A stretch of DNA of 64,000 nucleotides, taken from NCBI GenBank assembly GCA_024233545.1, contig JACKPL010000001.1, forward strand, positions 328,464 to 392,463, written 5' to 3'. The notes below the pieces were generated by a model. It made no database searches. It was not told the DNA's origin and saw nothing but the letters and a program-made list of their open reading frames with translations. This stretch comes from a bacterium (lineage in GTDB: Bacteria > Auribacterota > Auribacteria > Auribacterales > Auribacteraceae). The position numbers and the translations under genes are program-made. Shown here in pieces: positions 39,919-49,522 of this stretch. Every line of letters starts with the position of its first letter. Positions within the stretch are counted from its first letter, which is position 1.

Positions 39919-42147
39919 ATGAAACGTAACCTTTTTTTTAAGGCAGTATTTATTGTTGTAATACTTGCCGTTGCCGCGTTTTCTTCTTACCCCCCGTTTG
40001 ATTCGGGAGAGCGGAAAGGAAAGCTGAGCCTCGGGCTTGATTTACGAGGCGGTGTGCATTTGGCATGGCAAGTTGATAAAGATAAACTCAATGAAATGGG
40101 ATTGTCGGCTTCATTAAGGCAAGACAGCATTGGGCGTGCTGTGGAAGTTATCCGCAACAGAATAGATCAGTTAGGGGTAAAAGAACCGTCAATTTATACT
40201 GAAGGCGAAGACCGCATAGTAGTTCAGCTTCCCGGTCTTGATGATCCGGCGGAAGCAATTAAAACAATTGCGGATGTCGCATTTCTTGAATTTCGCCTTG
40301 TTAATGACGACCAGCAGAAAGTGACTGAAGCCGAAAACGGCAAAGTTCCATTGGGCTGGGTATTGAAATACCAGACGATAATCGACGAACGAGGTACTGA
40401 AATCGAAACGCCGATGCTTGTAAAAGCAAAACCAGCATTAACAGGCGAGATGCTCCAAAGCGCTTATCCAACGACAGGGTCTTCCATAGGCATGCCGGTT
40501 GTTGCGCTCGAGTTTACCCGCGAAGGCGCAAAGCGGTTTGCAACAGTTACTGCAAGTAATGTCGGAAAACAATTGGCTATATTGCTGGATGACCGTGTCA
40601 TCTCCGCTCCTCGTATCCGAAGCGCGATTAGAGGAGGCAAGGCAGTTATCGAAGGACGGTTTACATCAGATGAAGTACAGCGGTTGTCACGCCAGTTGTC
40701 CGGTGGTGCTCTGCCCGTGCCGCTCAAGCTGATTGATAATCGCTCGATCAGCCCGAGTTTAGGAAGCGATTCGATCAGGAAAGGGATATCTGCGGCTATT
40801 TACGGGTTTATCATTGTTGTTGTCTTTATGGGAGTATATTACCTAATAGCAGGATTGATTGCTAATTTCGCATTGTGTATTAACATAATTTTGTTAACCG
40901 GTGTTATGGGAGCGCTTGGGTTTACGCTAACATTGCCGGGTATTGCAGGTATCATATTGACCATTGGTATGGCAGTTGATGCGAATGTGCTGATTTATGA
41001 ACGTATCCGTGAAGAATTAAAAGCCGGAAAAACGGTTCATTCTGCAATTGAAGCTGGATTTGATCGGGCATTCTGGACAATTTTTGACTCAAATATCACC
41101 ACGTTAATTACCGCGGCATTCCTGTTTCAGTTCGGCACCGGTCCGGTAAAGGGATTTGCTGTTACATTATCCATTGGTATTCTGGCAAGTATGTTTACTG
41201 CGTTATTTGTCAGTAGGGTAGTTTTTGAAATTTTGACCAACAATATTCAGTTGAAATCACTAAAGATGTTTCGTTTTATTAGCGATACAAACATAGATTT
41301 TCTCCATAAACGCAATATCGCAACTATTGCCTCCGGCGTGATTATAGTAATCGGCATAGTCGCGTTTATCGCTCGCGGCTCTGGCAATTTCGGCATAGAT
41401 TTCAGCGGCGGTACATTATTACAGCTCAAATCTGCAAAAGCGATTTCTCTTGATGAAGTAAGAAATGCCTTAAAAGAAATCGGCGAAGAAAAAACGGTGC
41501 TCCAATTTTACGGAAAAAATAAAACCGATATTTTACTGCGCACTGATAGTGATTCAGCTGAACTAATTTTTGATACGTTAAAAGAAAAGTTTGCAGACTA
41601 CAATTTAATCCGTGAACGTACGGAATATGTAGGCCCTGCCATCGGTTCAGAATTGCGGCAACAGGCGTTTCTTGCAATTTTATTCGCCTTAGGAGGCATA
41701 CTGCTTTATATTAGCTGGCGGTTTGAATTTAAATTTGCTGTCGGAGCGATCGTAGCGCTTATACATGACGTATTAGTTACTTTGGGAATATTTGCATTAA
41801 CTGGACGTGAAATATCTCTGTCCATTGTGGCGGCTGTCTTGACAATAGTGGGGTATTCTCTCAATGATACAATCGTGATTTTTGACCGCGTAAGAGAAAA
41901 TCTCCATATCCATAAGAAGAAAAAACTGACCGATATATTAAACCTAAGCATTAACAGTACATTGAGCAGAACAATTTTGACTTCTCTTACTACGTTGTTT
42001 GTCGTTATATCGCTGTATTTTTTTGGCGGCGAAGTAATCAATGATTTTGCTTTTACACTGCTTGTCGGCATAATTGCAGGTACATATTCTACTATTTTTA
42101 TTGCGAGCCCAGTGCTTGTATTGATGACAAAACCTGAAAATTCATGA
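39919..42147 (+). CDS. secDF: Protein translocase SecD/SecF fusion
   Basis: A single 742-residue protein that uses the proton gradient to complete export by SecYEG. The SecD half (about 1-455) has an N-terminal helix, the D1 motif LGLDLRGGVHLAWQVD, a periplasmic P1 domain and five helices with TIGMAVDANVLIYERIREE. The SecF half (about 460-742) starts near residue 440, with FGIDFSGGTLLQL, a smaller periplasmic domain and TIVGYSLNDTIVIFDRVREN. The fused form occurs in several phyla. A GGGAGG site precedes the start. Confidence 0.95.
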   Translation: MKRNLFFKAVFIVVILAVAAFSSYPPFDSGERKGKLSLGLDLRGGVHLAWQVDKDKLNEMGLSASLRQDSIGRAVEVIRNRIDQLGVKEPSIYTEGEDRIVVQLPGLDDPAEAIKTIADVAFLEFRLVNDDQQKVTEAENGKVPLGWVLKYQTIIDERGTEIETPMLVKAKPALTGEMLQSAYPTTGSSIGMPVVALEFTREGAKRFATVTASNVGKQLAILLDDRVISAPRIRSAIRGGKAVIEGRFTSDEVQRLSRQLSGGALPVPLKLIDNRSISPSLGSDSIRKGISAAIYGFIIVVVFMGVYYLIAGLIANFALCINIILLTGVMGALGFTLTLPGIAGIILTIGMAVDANVLIYERIREELKAGKTVHSAIEAGFDRAFWTIFDSNITTLITAAFLFQFGTGPVKGFAVTLSIGILASMFTALFVSRVVFEILTNNIQLKSLKMFRFISDTNIDFLHKRNIATIASGVIIVIGIVAFIARGSGNFGIDFSGGTLLQLKSAKAISLDEVRNALKEIGEEKTVLQFYGKNKTDILLRTDSDSAELIFDTLKEKFADYNLIRERTEYVGPAIGSELRQQAFLAILFALGGILLYISWRFEFKFAVGAIVALIHDVLVTLGIFALTGREISLSIVAAVLTIVGYSLNDTIVIFDRVRENLHIHKKKKLTDILNLSINSTLSRTILTSLTTLFVVISLYFFGGEVINDFAFTLLVGIIAGTYSTIFIASPVLVLMTKPENS

Positions 42148-42174
42148 GAACTTTACAAATGAGATTGATGAAAT

Positions 42175-43905
42175 ATGAAAAAAAGATGGATAATGTTCCC
42201 GGAACATGGAGAACTGCGCGATGAAATTTCGGTGCGATTTGAAATTAGCCGAATGACTGCACAGGTTCTGCTGAACCGCGGTGTAGATACTATAGAAAAA
42301 GTTGAAAAGTTTTTAAATGTCAGCCTCAATGATTTGCATGACCCGTTCCTATTAGGCGGAATGCACAAAGCGGTCGACCGTATTCTCGATGCAGTAAGCA
42401 AGCGTGAAACAGTTATAGTCCATGGCGATTATGATGTTGACGGCATAACAAGCACAGCCTTAATAAGCACAATTCTTAAAATGACGGGGACACCGGTATA
42501 TTATTATATACCGAATAGGGCGATCGAAGGGTATGGGCTTGGCGAAGAAGGTATTTCGTTTGCTGAGCGAAACGGTGCGAAACTGCTGATTACCGTTGAT
42601 TGCGGTATCAATTCGGTATCAGAAGTAACCGAGCTCAACAAGCGCAACATTGATGTTATCGTAACAGATCATCATATTGCCGGTCCGGTGTTGCCTCCTG
42701 CTGTTGCGGTTGTTAATCCAAATCTGCCGGATAGCACCTATCCATTCAAACAACTTGCTGGAGTAGGCGTTTCATTTAAACTTGTTCATGGTATTTTGAA
42801 AAAAGCCCGTGAACGGAAAATGTCAGCATTTAATAAAATTGATTTGCGTGAACAGCTCGATTTGGTTGCGCTGGGCACAATTTCCGACATGATGCCTCTC
42901 ATTGATGAAAACCGGATATTTGTAAAATACGGTTTAAAACAACTTACCAAAACGCAAAAAATTGGTTTACAGCAACTGAAGAAAAGCGCCTTTATTCCCG
43001 ATGGCACTGTAATGGAAACAACCCATATAAGTTTTTTGATGGCGCCTCGCTTGAACTCGATTGGACGTCTCCGCGAAGCAGATTTAGGCGTTGATTTGCT
43101 TACTGCGCAGGATGCTGAAGAGGCTGAAAAATACGCATCGGTTATCGAAGACAATAACCGCGACCGGCAACGTTTGGAAGAAGAAGTTTTCAGCGATGCA
43201 AAAAAAATAATTGATTCCGGTTTAGAATTTAAAAACAACCATGTTCTTGTGGTTGCAAAAGAAGGTTGGGCTGTTGGTATCGTCAGCATTGTTGCTTCTC
43301 GCCTCACCAGAGAATACCATAAACCGGCAATTGTATTTTCCATAGAAGACGGCATTGGGCGCGGTTCAGCACGAAGCATCAAGAATTTTGATATGCTGGG
43401 AGCGCTCCATAAATGTAAAGATTTTCTGCAGGAATTTGGCGGGCATAGCCTTGCCGCCGGTCTTTCAATCCATGCAAAAAACATTGATGTTTTTACTAAA
43501 AAAATAAACGAGGTTGCTGGAAAAGAGCTGACCAGCGACGATCTTGTCCCTGAAATTTACATTGATTCAAAGCTTCGTCTGATAGATATTGGCGATGAAC
43601 TTATAAAAGAAACCGAACGGCTTGCGCCCTTTGGAGAAAAGAACAGGCGTCCTGTTTTCCTGTCAGAAGGCGTTTCAGTGCAGGGGTTTCCGCGCTGTTT
43701 TGGCAGAAACCATATTAAGTTTGTCGTTGAAGAAAAAGGGTTTATACAAGAGGTTATCGCATTCAATATGCAAGAATGCATGAAGGATTTGACCAAGGGT
43801 GATAAAGTTGATATCGTCTATTCACTAAATAAAACACATTATACAGGGATTCGAACAATACAGCTTCAGTTGCTTGATGCTCAGATTTCTCAAAAAGCGG
43901 ACTAA
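42175..43905 (+). CDS. recJ: Single-stranded-DNA-specific exonuclease RecJ
   Basis: A 5'-3' exonuclease used in recombination and repair. The 576-residue protein has the DHH-family metal motifs VHGDYDVDGITS (from residue 82), VTVDCG, VTDHH and, in the DHHA1 domain, GGHSLAAGLS. A C-terminal OB-fold segment follows (from about 440). It is at the end of the ruv-que-sec run, again a common neighbourhood. The length fits the family. Confidence 0.95.
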   Translation: MKKRWIMFPEHGELRDEISVRFEISRMTAQVLLNRGVDTIEKVEKFLNVSLNDLHDPFLLGGMHKAVDRILDAVSKRETVIVHGDYDVDGITSTALISTILKMTGTPVYYYIPNRAIEGYGLGEEGISFAERNGAKLLITVDCGINSVSEVTELNKRNIDVIVTDHHIAGPVLPPAVAVVNPNLPDSTYPFKQLAGVGVSFKLVHGILKKARERKMSAFNKIDLREQLDLVALGTISDMMPLIDENRIFVKYGLKQLTKTQKIGLQQLKKSAFIPDGTVMETTHISFLMAPRLNSIGRLREADLGVDLLTAQDAEEAEKYASVIEDNNRDRQRLEEEVFSDAKKIIDSGLEFKNNHVLVVAKEGWAVGIVSIVASRLTREYHKPAIVFSIEDGIGRGSARSIKNFDMLGALHKCKDFLQEFGGHSLAAGLSIHAKNIDVFTKKINEVAGKELTSDDLVPEIYIDSKLRLIDIGDELIKETERLAPFGEKNRRPVFLSEGVSVQGFPRCFGRNHIKFVVEEKGFIQEVIAFNMQECMKDLTKGDKVDIVYSLNKTHYTGIRTIQLQLLDAQISQKAD

Positions 43906-43921
43906 TATTATTTCAGTTTTT

Positions 43922-45421
43922 ATGAAAAAAATTAACCATTTTTTTTTACTGCTGGCTTGTAGTATACATCTGCTCTTTTGGGTATCGCTTGGTATAGGTT
44001 TTCTGGATGGGCTTTTTAATGATTCATCACATAGGATTGGTAAAGGCGGCGATTTTTTTCAGTTTTATCAAGCGGGGCATAATCTTCTCAAGGGGAAAAG
44101 TATTTATTCAGCCCAAGGAGAATTAGTTATTCCTTATGGAGCATTAAATAAATATCCCCCCCTACTTTCCTATACTGTAGGATTATCCGCACAAGTAGTA
44201 TCCCCTTTTACTGCATATAAAGTATGGGTTATTGCAATCGGTATTTTTTTTATGTGCTTTGTGCTTGTTATTCGAGCATTAGTGCCGAATCGTCAAATAT
44301 TTCTGCAAGTCGTTAGTATGTCGCTGGTGTTTACGCCGTATTATCTTGATATGTATATGGGGCAGACCAATACTCTTATGGCTTTTTTGATCTCTTTGCT
44401 TATGCTTTGCAGTGTTAGGGGAAATAAAAAACCGGTAACCGCTTTGGCATTAAGCCTTAATATAAAAATGAATACATTCCTGTGTATTCCCGTATATATT
44501 GCTAACCGCTGGTGGAAAGCCTTGTTTATGACTGCGGCGTTATCTGCAGTTGTTTTTTTTCCGTATTTCTTGATTCATCCTAAAGACTTATCGTATTTTT
44601 TGAAGTATGTATGCGGTGCGCCGCTTGATTATTTTTATCAGGCAGGCAATATCGGCATATATCCGCTTTTAGCAGATATAGTATCAATGGTTTCGGATAA
44701 CAAACGCATTATTCCTGTTGCGCATACACTGTGGGTGGTGTCAGTATTGTGTATTGCGGGATATGTGCATGTTCGTACGCGAACAACCGATCCGATTGAT
44801 TGCATCGTGTTATGGATGTCGACCTTTTTTATTTCATTTAAGTTTGTTTGGGAGCATCATCTCGTTATGTTTCTGCCATTGCTTGCGATGGAATTTTCGC
44901 GCAATGATAGGCGTTCAATAGGTATTATCTGGATTCTCCTTGCGTTACCGACGCCGTTTTGTTTGCTTAATATGGATTTAGGAAGCGGATATACAGAAGT
45001 ACAAGAATATTGGACACATGCGGAAAGCATGGTATACCATGCTGGAAAAATCCTGCCGATGGGGGCTTTTTTTATTTTGGTGTTGATGCGGTTAATGAGC
45101 AAAAAAGTTGTTTTTAAGAAAGTATTGACAGGAATTGTGGTTGCATGGAGTGCAGTCTGTTTGCTTGCATTTGCAACACCTTCTTTAGCGGGAGATTATA
45201 TTGCGAAAGCCCGTGTCGCTTTATACGAAAAAAATCTTTTGAAAGCCGAGCAGATGTTTCAAAAAGCGATCAGGATAAATCCATCTTCTTGTGATGCATG
45301 GGTTGAATATGGGCGTTTTCTTTATAATACAGGATTGCCGGAAAAAGCAAATGAAGCGTTACTAAAAGCGCGGGTTCTCAATCCTAACCATCCTATTTTT
45401 CAGGATAAGCAAACTAAATAG
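43922..45421 (+). CDS. GT87-like multi-pass glycosyltransferase with C-terminal TPR
   Basis: I place the start at 43922, after the recJ stop; an in-frame ATG at 43874 lies inside recJ. The 499-residue protein has about ten hydrophobic helices, with a first loop GGDFFQFYQAGHNLLKGKSIY. That is the typical GT87 (DUF2029) pattern of a polyprenyl-phosphate-sugar-dependent enzyme. After the last helix comes a soluble tail (about 425-499) of two TPR units (KARVALYEKNLLKAEQMFQKA and the next). Most GT87 proteins lack such a tail, so the TPR part may bind a partner. The sugar and acceptor are unknown. No good ribosome site is seen. Confidence 0.72.
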   Translation: MKKINHFFLLLACSIHLLFWVSLGIGFLDGLFNDSSHRIGKGGDFFQFYQAGHNLLKGKSIYSAQGELVIPYGALNKYPPLLSYTVGLSAQVVSPFTAYKVWVIAIGIFFMCFVLVIRALVPNRQIFLQVVSMSLVFTPYYLDMYMGQTNTLMAFLISLLMLCSVRGNKKPVTALALSLNIKMNTFLCIPVYIANRWWKALFMTAALSAVVFFPYFLIHPKDLSYFLKYVCGAPLDYFYQAGNIGIYPLLADIVSMVSDNKRIIPVAHTLWVVSVLCIAGYVHVRTRTTDPIDCIVLWMSTFFISFKFVWEHHLVMFLPLLAMEFSRNDRRSIGIIWILLALPTPFCLLNMDLGSGYTEVQEYWTHAESMVYHAGKILPMGAFFILVLMRLMSKKVVFKKVLTGIVVAWSAVCLLAFATPSLAGDYIAKARVALYEKNLLKAEQMFQKAIRINPSSCDAWVEYGRFLYNTGLPEKANEALLKARVLNPNHPIFQDKQTK

Positions 45422-45438
45422 AGCGATCATTTTGTATA

Positions 45439-46428
45439 TTATTTTTCAGGTTGAGATTGCCAAAGGCGAAAAATCTGTTTGAGCAGTTTTTCTTTAGTGC
45501 GGAACATATCGCTTTTTGATGTGCAGAGTGCCCTGCCGCCTGCGGCACCCGGATGCCCGTCACCGATTCCGAGTTCTGCCATGATGCTTCCCAAATCTTT
45601 TTTGTGATTTTTCTTGTAAAAGTAAAAACCGAGAGACATTGAAAAGTTCAGGTTATGTTGTTTAACGCCATGTATAAATTGGTTCTGTACTACAACAACA
45701 GCTTTGGATTGCGGGTACAATACAAAACTCATCGGACGAACTATAAAAGGGCGGTAGTTGAGATCGGTAAGGTCAATAATTGGAAGAGCTGATTCTTTAT
45801 CTTCAGGTAAAAAACGTACGCAATTTTGAATTGTTTGAATGATCTCTTGTTCGCGCTCGGCATATTCTTGAATCCGCACTTTTACCCAGTCGAACTCAAC
45901 AATATCTTCAAGCGGATAATCTCGGATTGCATAGACAAGATTCCTCATATACTCTATGCCGTTTGTGTTTGCTGAAAATGGCAGGAGGAGTGTATTGTTA
46001 ATTAGTTTCCCGAAGGTATTTGCAAGCCAATCTTCTTTGCAAGAGTAAGCGAAAGAATCAATTACATCGATTTCATCGAGGGTTCGGGTGAGGTATTCAG
46101 GCCATTGGATAGATTCTTTGTCGAGGAAATCATATATAACTCTTCCGCAACTATCTTTCAGTCCAAATGAACCGGGCAGTGAATCAATATTTATACCGCG
46201 GTATTCGAGAGCCTCTTTGTTTCCCAAATGATGGTCAAACCATAGCCCGCAGTTAGGAACGTAGGGCAGGTCGCATACGATATCAGACGGTTCTACTTGT
46301 ACTTTACAATCTGCAATTGCATAAGGGCCGGTGAAATAAATATCTTCAATATGGTAATAATAACTGCAAACAGCGGCAGACACTATACCGTCCATGTCAT
46401 CGTGAGTAACAATCCGTGAATACATCAT
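45439..46428 (-). CDS. DHH/DHHA1 family phosphoesterase
   Basis: I place the start at ATG 46428, where AAGGA precedes it; an upstream frame to 46671 has no similar signal. The 329-residue protein has THDDMDG at 8-14 and FDHHLGN at 64-70 (the DHH metal motifs), and GDGHPGAAGG near 291-300 as the DHHA1 end. It belongs with oligoribonuclease/pAp or exopolyphosphatase-type enzymes, not RecJ, because it lacks the RecJ C-terminal fold. Substrate unknown; it may act on c-di-AMP breakdown products, nano-RNA or polyphosphate. It converges on the GT87-like gene. Confidence 0.82.
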   Translation of the reverse strand: MMYSRIVTHDDMDGIVSAAVCSYYYHIEDIYFTGPYAIADCKVQVEPSDIVCDLPYVPNCGLWFDHHLGNKEALEYRGINIDSLPGSFGLKDSCGRVIYDFLDKESIQWPEYLTRTLDEIDVIDSFAYSCKEDWLANTFGKLINNTLLLPFSANTNGIEYMRNLVYAIRDYPLEDIVEFDWVKVRIQEYAEREQEIIQTIQNCVRFLPEDKESALPIIDLTDLNYRPFIVRPMSFVLYPQSKAVVVVQNQFIHGVKQHNLNFSMSLGFYFYKKNHKKDLGSIMAELGIGDGHPGAAGGRALCTSKSDMFRTKEKLLKQIFRLWQSQPEK

Positions 46429-46618
46429 AAAATCCTTATATCGATAATCTATGATAAAAGAACACAACATCATAAATGAAAACGAGGGGTTCGGCAAGAA
46501 ATTTTCATCTCTTATCAAAATAGATGCATGGATAAAAAAGATAAAAATTGATTTCATTTGCCGGCCGATGTATGATTCCAATAAAAGCGGGAAGAGAGTT
46601 ATTACACGGAGTTCTATA

Positions 46619-47167
46619 ATGACCGAAGAGCATATGGAGAGAAAAACTGCCAAAAGCGAACCGTCATTCAAATATTATAAACAAGCGAAAAAAATAATTG
46701 AAAAAAGAATGATATTTTTCTTCCATTTTTCATTGTTTATAATTTTGAGTTTGATGTTATTTATGATCAATTGGATCAACTTTAAACAGATGTGGTGGGC
46801 ACAGTGGCCGATTGTTTTTTGGGCAATCGTGATAATAGGCCATTTTTGCGATTGTTTTGTATTCTTTGACCGTGGCACGCGCAACCCTATGCAACGTGAA
46901 AAATATCATAGGCGCACGGCGTTTTATGTCCATTTGATCATTTATGTTTTAAGCAACCTTGTTCTGTTATTTATCAATCTTCACTTTACACCTGCACATT
47001 GTTGGGCGTTGTATCCTATTTGCGGATGGGGTGTTGGGCTTTTCTATCATTTCTTTTTCGTTTATGTATTTAAGGGCTGGACGATTAAACACTGGAAACA
47101 GTCACGTACCATCAAATTCATGAAAGAATATTACGGAATCGACCCATTTAACGAAAAGAAAACATAA
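46619..47167 (+). CDS. Tandem 2TM-domain membrane protein
   Basis: From ATG at 46619, with CGGAG seven bases upstream, it is 182 residues. Two similar halves each contain a pair of helices with a histidine at the start and a tryptophan-rich loop (WWAQWPIVFW in the first, CWALYPICGWGVGLFYHF in the second). This is the 2TM-domain pattern, also found attached to bacterial histidine kinases. The frame is open further up, to 46451, but that part is polar and probably not translated. The function is unknown. It is divergent from the DHH phosphoesterase, with a gap of 190 bases. Confidence 0.7.
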   Translation: MTEEHMERKTAKSEPSFKYYKQAKKIIEKRMIFFFHFSLFIILSLMLFMINWINFKQMWWAQWPIVFWAIVIIGHFCDCFVFFDRGTRNPMQREKYHRRTAFYVHLIIYVLSNLVLLFINLHFTPAHCWALYPICGWGVGLFYHFFFVYVFKGWTIKHWKQSRTIKFMKEYYGIDPFNEKKT

Positions 47168-47182
47168 CTTATAAAAATTGCC

Positions 47183-48418
47183 TCAAGGTTGTTTATCAGG
47201 TTTAGGCAACAACGGTTTCTTGAATGGCGTATAAAGCGGGTCAGCGATAAGAGTCATCTGCCATGAAAGATAAGGTGCGGCATAATAAAAAGCTTCAGCA
47301 ATAGTGTGTCCACTGAAAAGAACTTCTAGAAATTTTACCGGGTCGGGATAGGCGGTCAGCATTGGTTCAAATACCGGTCCGAGCGTAGCGGAAACACCAT
47401 TATTGATGAGATGCCTGCACCAGTAATTATCCTGTTTGAGGGAATAAGCCGCGGTAGAAGAAATGTGAACAGCTATTGCACCGGGTACGAAGGTAAACGA
47501 ATCAACATAGTTTTGCAATGAGTACCACCCCCAGTAGATAGCAGTGTCGGGGCATGCTTTCGGTTCAAATAACTGGGCTGTTGATTCTATAACCGTTTCA
47601 AATCCTGCTTGTTGAGTCAATTCGGCCGCTTGTTTTATGAGTTGATCCATTTCGTAATATCCTTTATCGCCGGCGTTGCTCCCCCGCATATCGAAATATG
47701 CTTTGCCAGTAAGACCGGTTGTTTCCGCCTGAATACTTTTGGCAATCATTTCTCTGACGAGATAGGGGCTTTGTGCATCAAGACGGGTCACCATATACAT
47801 TTTGCTATTCATGGCGAACGGAACGAACGTTTTATTGAGTGTGTAGGCATAAGGGTTTTGAACAACATTGGCAAGGTGGTAATCCTGAAACAGGAGTGTA
47901 AGTTCGGAATCGACAGCGGCGTAAGTCGGTTTCGCTTTCAGTTCTTCCAATTCCTGAGCATTCCGCTTAAATTGTTCTGATAACTCTGCAATTTGTTGTT
48001 CGGTATTAAGAAACTGTTTTTTTGATGCTATCTCTCTGCTGATTTGTTCGTTTTTAACTGAGAGTTCAGGGATTCTCGACTCAATAATTTTTAAAGGCAC
48101 ACCGTAAATAGTCACAAAGCATTTTATAGTCGAGCGAAGCCCGTTTTCTTCCAGATGTTTTTCTACTTTTTCTTTGATCTGTTTTTCATAAACATCGCGT
48201 GTGATGACTTCGGATGCAGGGCACATAACATAACACATATTTTTCTCGGGTATCGATCTCTGTTGCTGGTAAAATTGAGACAATGTATTGGAGTCTATGT
48301 CATTTCCATTAAAAATAACCAGTATTTCTTCAGGGGATAGTGCGGATGCAGTTGCGGGGCAAGCTATAATAAACAATGAAAACACAACTGACAACCATTG
48401 TTTTCTGCATTTGTCCAT
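47183..48418 (-). CDS. Secreted TIGR03790-like protein of unknown function
   Basis: A 411-residue protein with a signal peptide (about 1-27, ending TASALS). Phrases such as EEILVIFNGND, YYQQRSIPEKN-like FYQQQRSIPEKNMCYV and FVTIYGVPLKI match my memory of the TIGR03790 family, secreted proteins of unknown role. A coiled-coil-rich stretch with many Glu, Gln and Lys (about 120-160) sits in the middle. The end has AYPDPVKFLEVLFSGHTIAEAFYYA then SWQMTLIADPLYTPF. It is alone on the minus strand between the 2TM gene and the ABC exporter, and the family call is from memory, not a search. Confidence 0.6.
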   Translation of the reverse strand: MDKCRKQWLSVVFSLFIIACPATASALSPEEILVIFNGNDIDSNTLSQFYQQQRSIPEKNMCYVMCPASEVITRDVYEKQIKEKVEKHLEENGLRSTIKCFVTIYGVPLKIIESRIPELSVKNEQISREIASKKQFLNTEQQIAELSEQFKRNAQELEELKAKPTYAAVDSELTLLFQDYHLANVVQNPYAYTLNKTFVPFAMNSKMYMVTRLDAQSPYLVREMIAKSIQAETTGLTGKAYFDMRGSNAGDKGYYEMDQLIKQAAELTQQAGFETVIESTAQLFEPKACPDTAIYWGWYSLQNYVDSFTFVPGAIAVHISSTAAYSLKQDNYWCRHLINNGVSATLGPVFEPMLTAYPDPVKFLEVLFSGHTIAEAFYYAAPYLSWQMTLIADPLYTPFKKPLLPKPDKQP

Positions 48419-48604
48419 ATCATTCTTTGTCCTTAATCTAGAGAGGGTTGCTGTTTTTTCGGTATTTTAAGCTTTTTACAGATAATTCTCAAGGCGCAAA
48501 AAAGAATCTTTACTAAACGTGATTTTAAAGGTAACCTAATGGTGCGTTTTTTATGCATGTAACAATACTATCGACACACAACACGTTTTGGAAAACATAC
48601 TATA

Positions 48605-49522
48605 ATGGATGCCCCGTTAATTCAAGCAGATTGCTTAACAAAAAAGTATGGCGATTTTATAGCGGTTAATGGAATCAATTTTTCTATTGCCGATGCGGAA
48701 TGCTTTGGTTTTCTTGGCCCTAATGGTGCGGGCAAAACAACCACAATGAAAATGATCTACTGCATAAGCCCGGTAACACAAGGAAAATTATCGATTGCCG
48801 GTATGGATCCGCGGCATGACGCGACTCGAATCAAATCCATCATTGGTGTTGTTCCCCAAGAGAACAACCTCGACCCTGAATTAACCGTTGAAGAAAACCT
48901 CCAAGTATTTGCGCGGTATTTTGGTATTCCGCCCCGCGTATCTCGCCAGCGCATTAGAGAACTGCTGAATTTTATGTCGTTAGACAAAAAAGAAAACGCA
49001 AAAATTAAGGAATTGTCCGGCGGCATGAAACGGCGGCTGATAATAGTGCGCGCTTTGCTCAACAATCCGCGGATTCTTATTCTCGACGAACCGACAACCG
49101 GACTAGACCCGCAGGTGCGCCATCTTATCTGGGATAAACTGCGCGAACTAAAATATTCAGGAGTAACAATGCTTCTCACAACGCATTATATGGAAGAAGC
49201 AAGCCAATTGTGCGATCGGCTGGTGATTATGGATAACGGAACTATTTTAATGGCGGGAAACCCTCATGAATTGGTCAATAAACATACGAAACGCTATGTC
49301 ATGGAATTTACCCGCAACGGCCATAATTTTGATCAGCAATCATTTCTGCCGCATTCGGATTGCACGGTAGAAATACACGGAAGCAGATATTATATATATT
49401 CAGATTCTGACAGTATTCTTGATTCGATCAGCAAACAGCACCACATCACTTCAAAGATTGTGCGCAGTGCTGATCTTGAAGACCTGTTTTTGAAGTTAAC
49501 CGGCAGAGGGTTAAATGAATAA
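48605..49522 (+). CDS. ABC exporter ATP-binding protein
   Basis: A 305-residue ATPase with Walker A GPNGAGKT (38-45), Q-loop, signature LSGGMKRRL and Walker B ILILDEPTTGLDP. The full set is intact, so it should hydrolyse ATP. It is of the NodI/DrrA/CcmA group that exports drugs, polysaccharides or oligosaccharides. It overlaps the permease gene by 8 bases, so the two make one complex. No Shine-Dalgarno is apparent before the ATG, and an AT-rich CTATAATGG sequence overlaps it. The substrate cannot be told. Confidence 0.9.
   Translation: MDAPLIQADCLTKKYGDFIAVNGINFSIADAECFGFLGPNGAGKTTTMKMIYCISPVTQGKLSIAGMDPRHDATRIKSIIGVVPQENNLDPELTVEENLQVFARYFGIPPRVSRQRIRELLNFMSLDKKENAKIKELSGGMKRRLIIVRALLNNPRILILDEPTTGLDPQVRHLIWDKLRELKYSGVTMLLTTHYMEEASQLCDRLVIMDNGTILMAGNPHELVNKHTKRYVMEFTRNGHNFDQQSFLPHSDCTVEIHGSRYYIYSDSDSILDSISKQHHITSKIVRSADLEDLFLKLTGRGLNE

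Noticed and set aside
48596..48612. TATAAT-like box overlapping the start codon of the ABC ATPase gene
   Set aside because: A promoter there would start transcription after the ATG, and there is no good -35 box at the right distance; the TATAATG is likely chance in AT-rich sequence.
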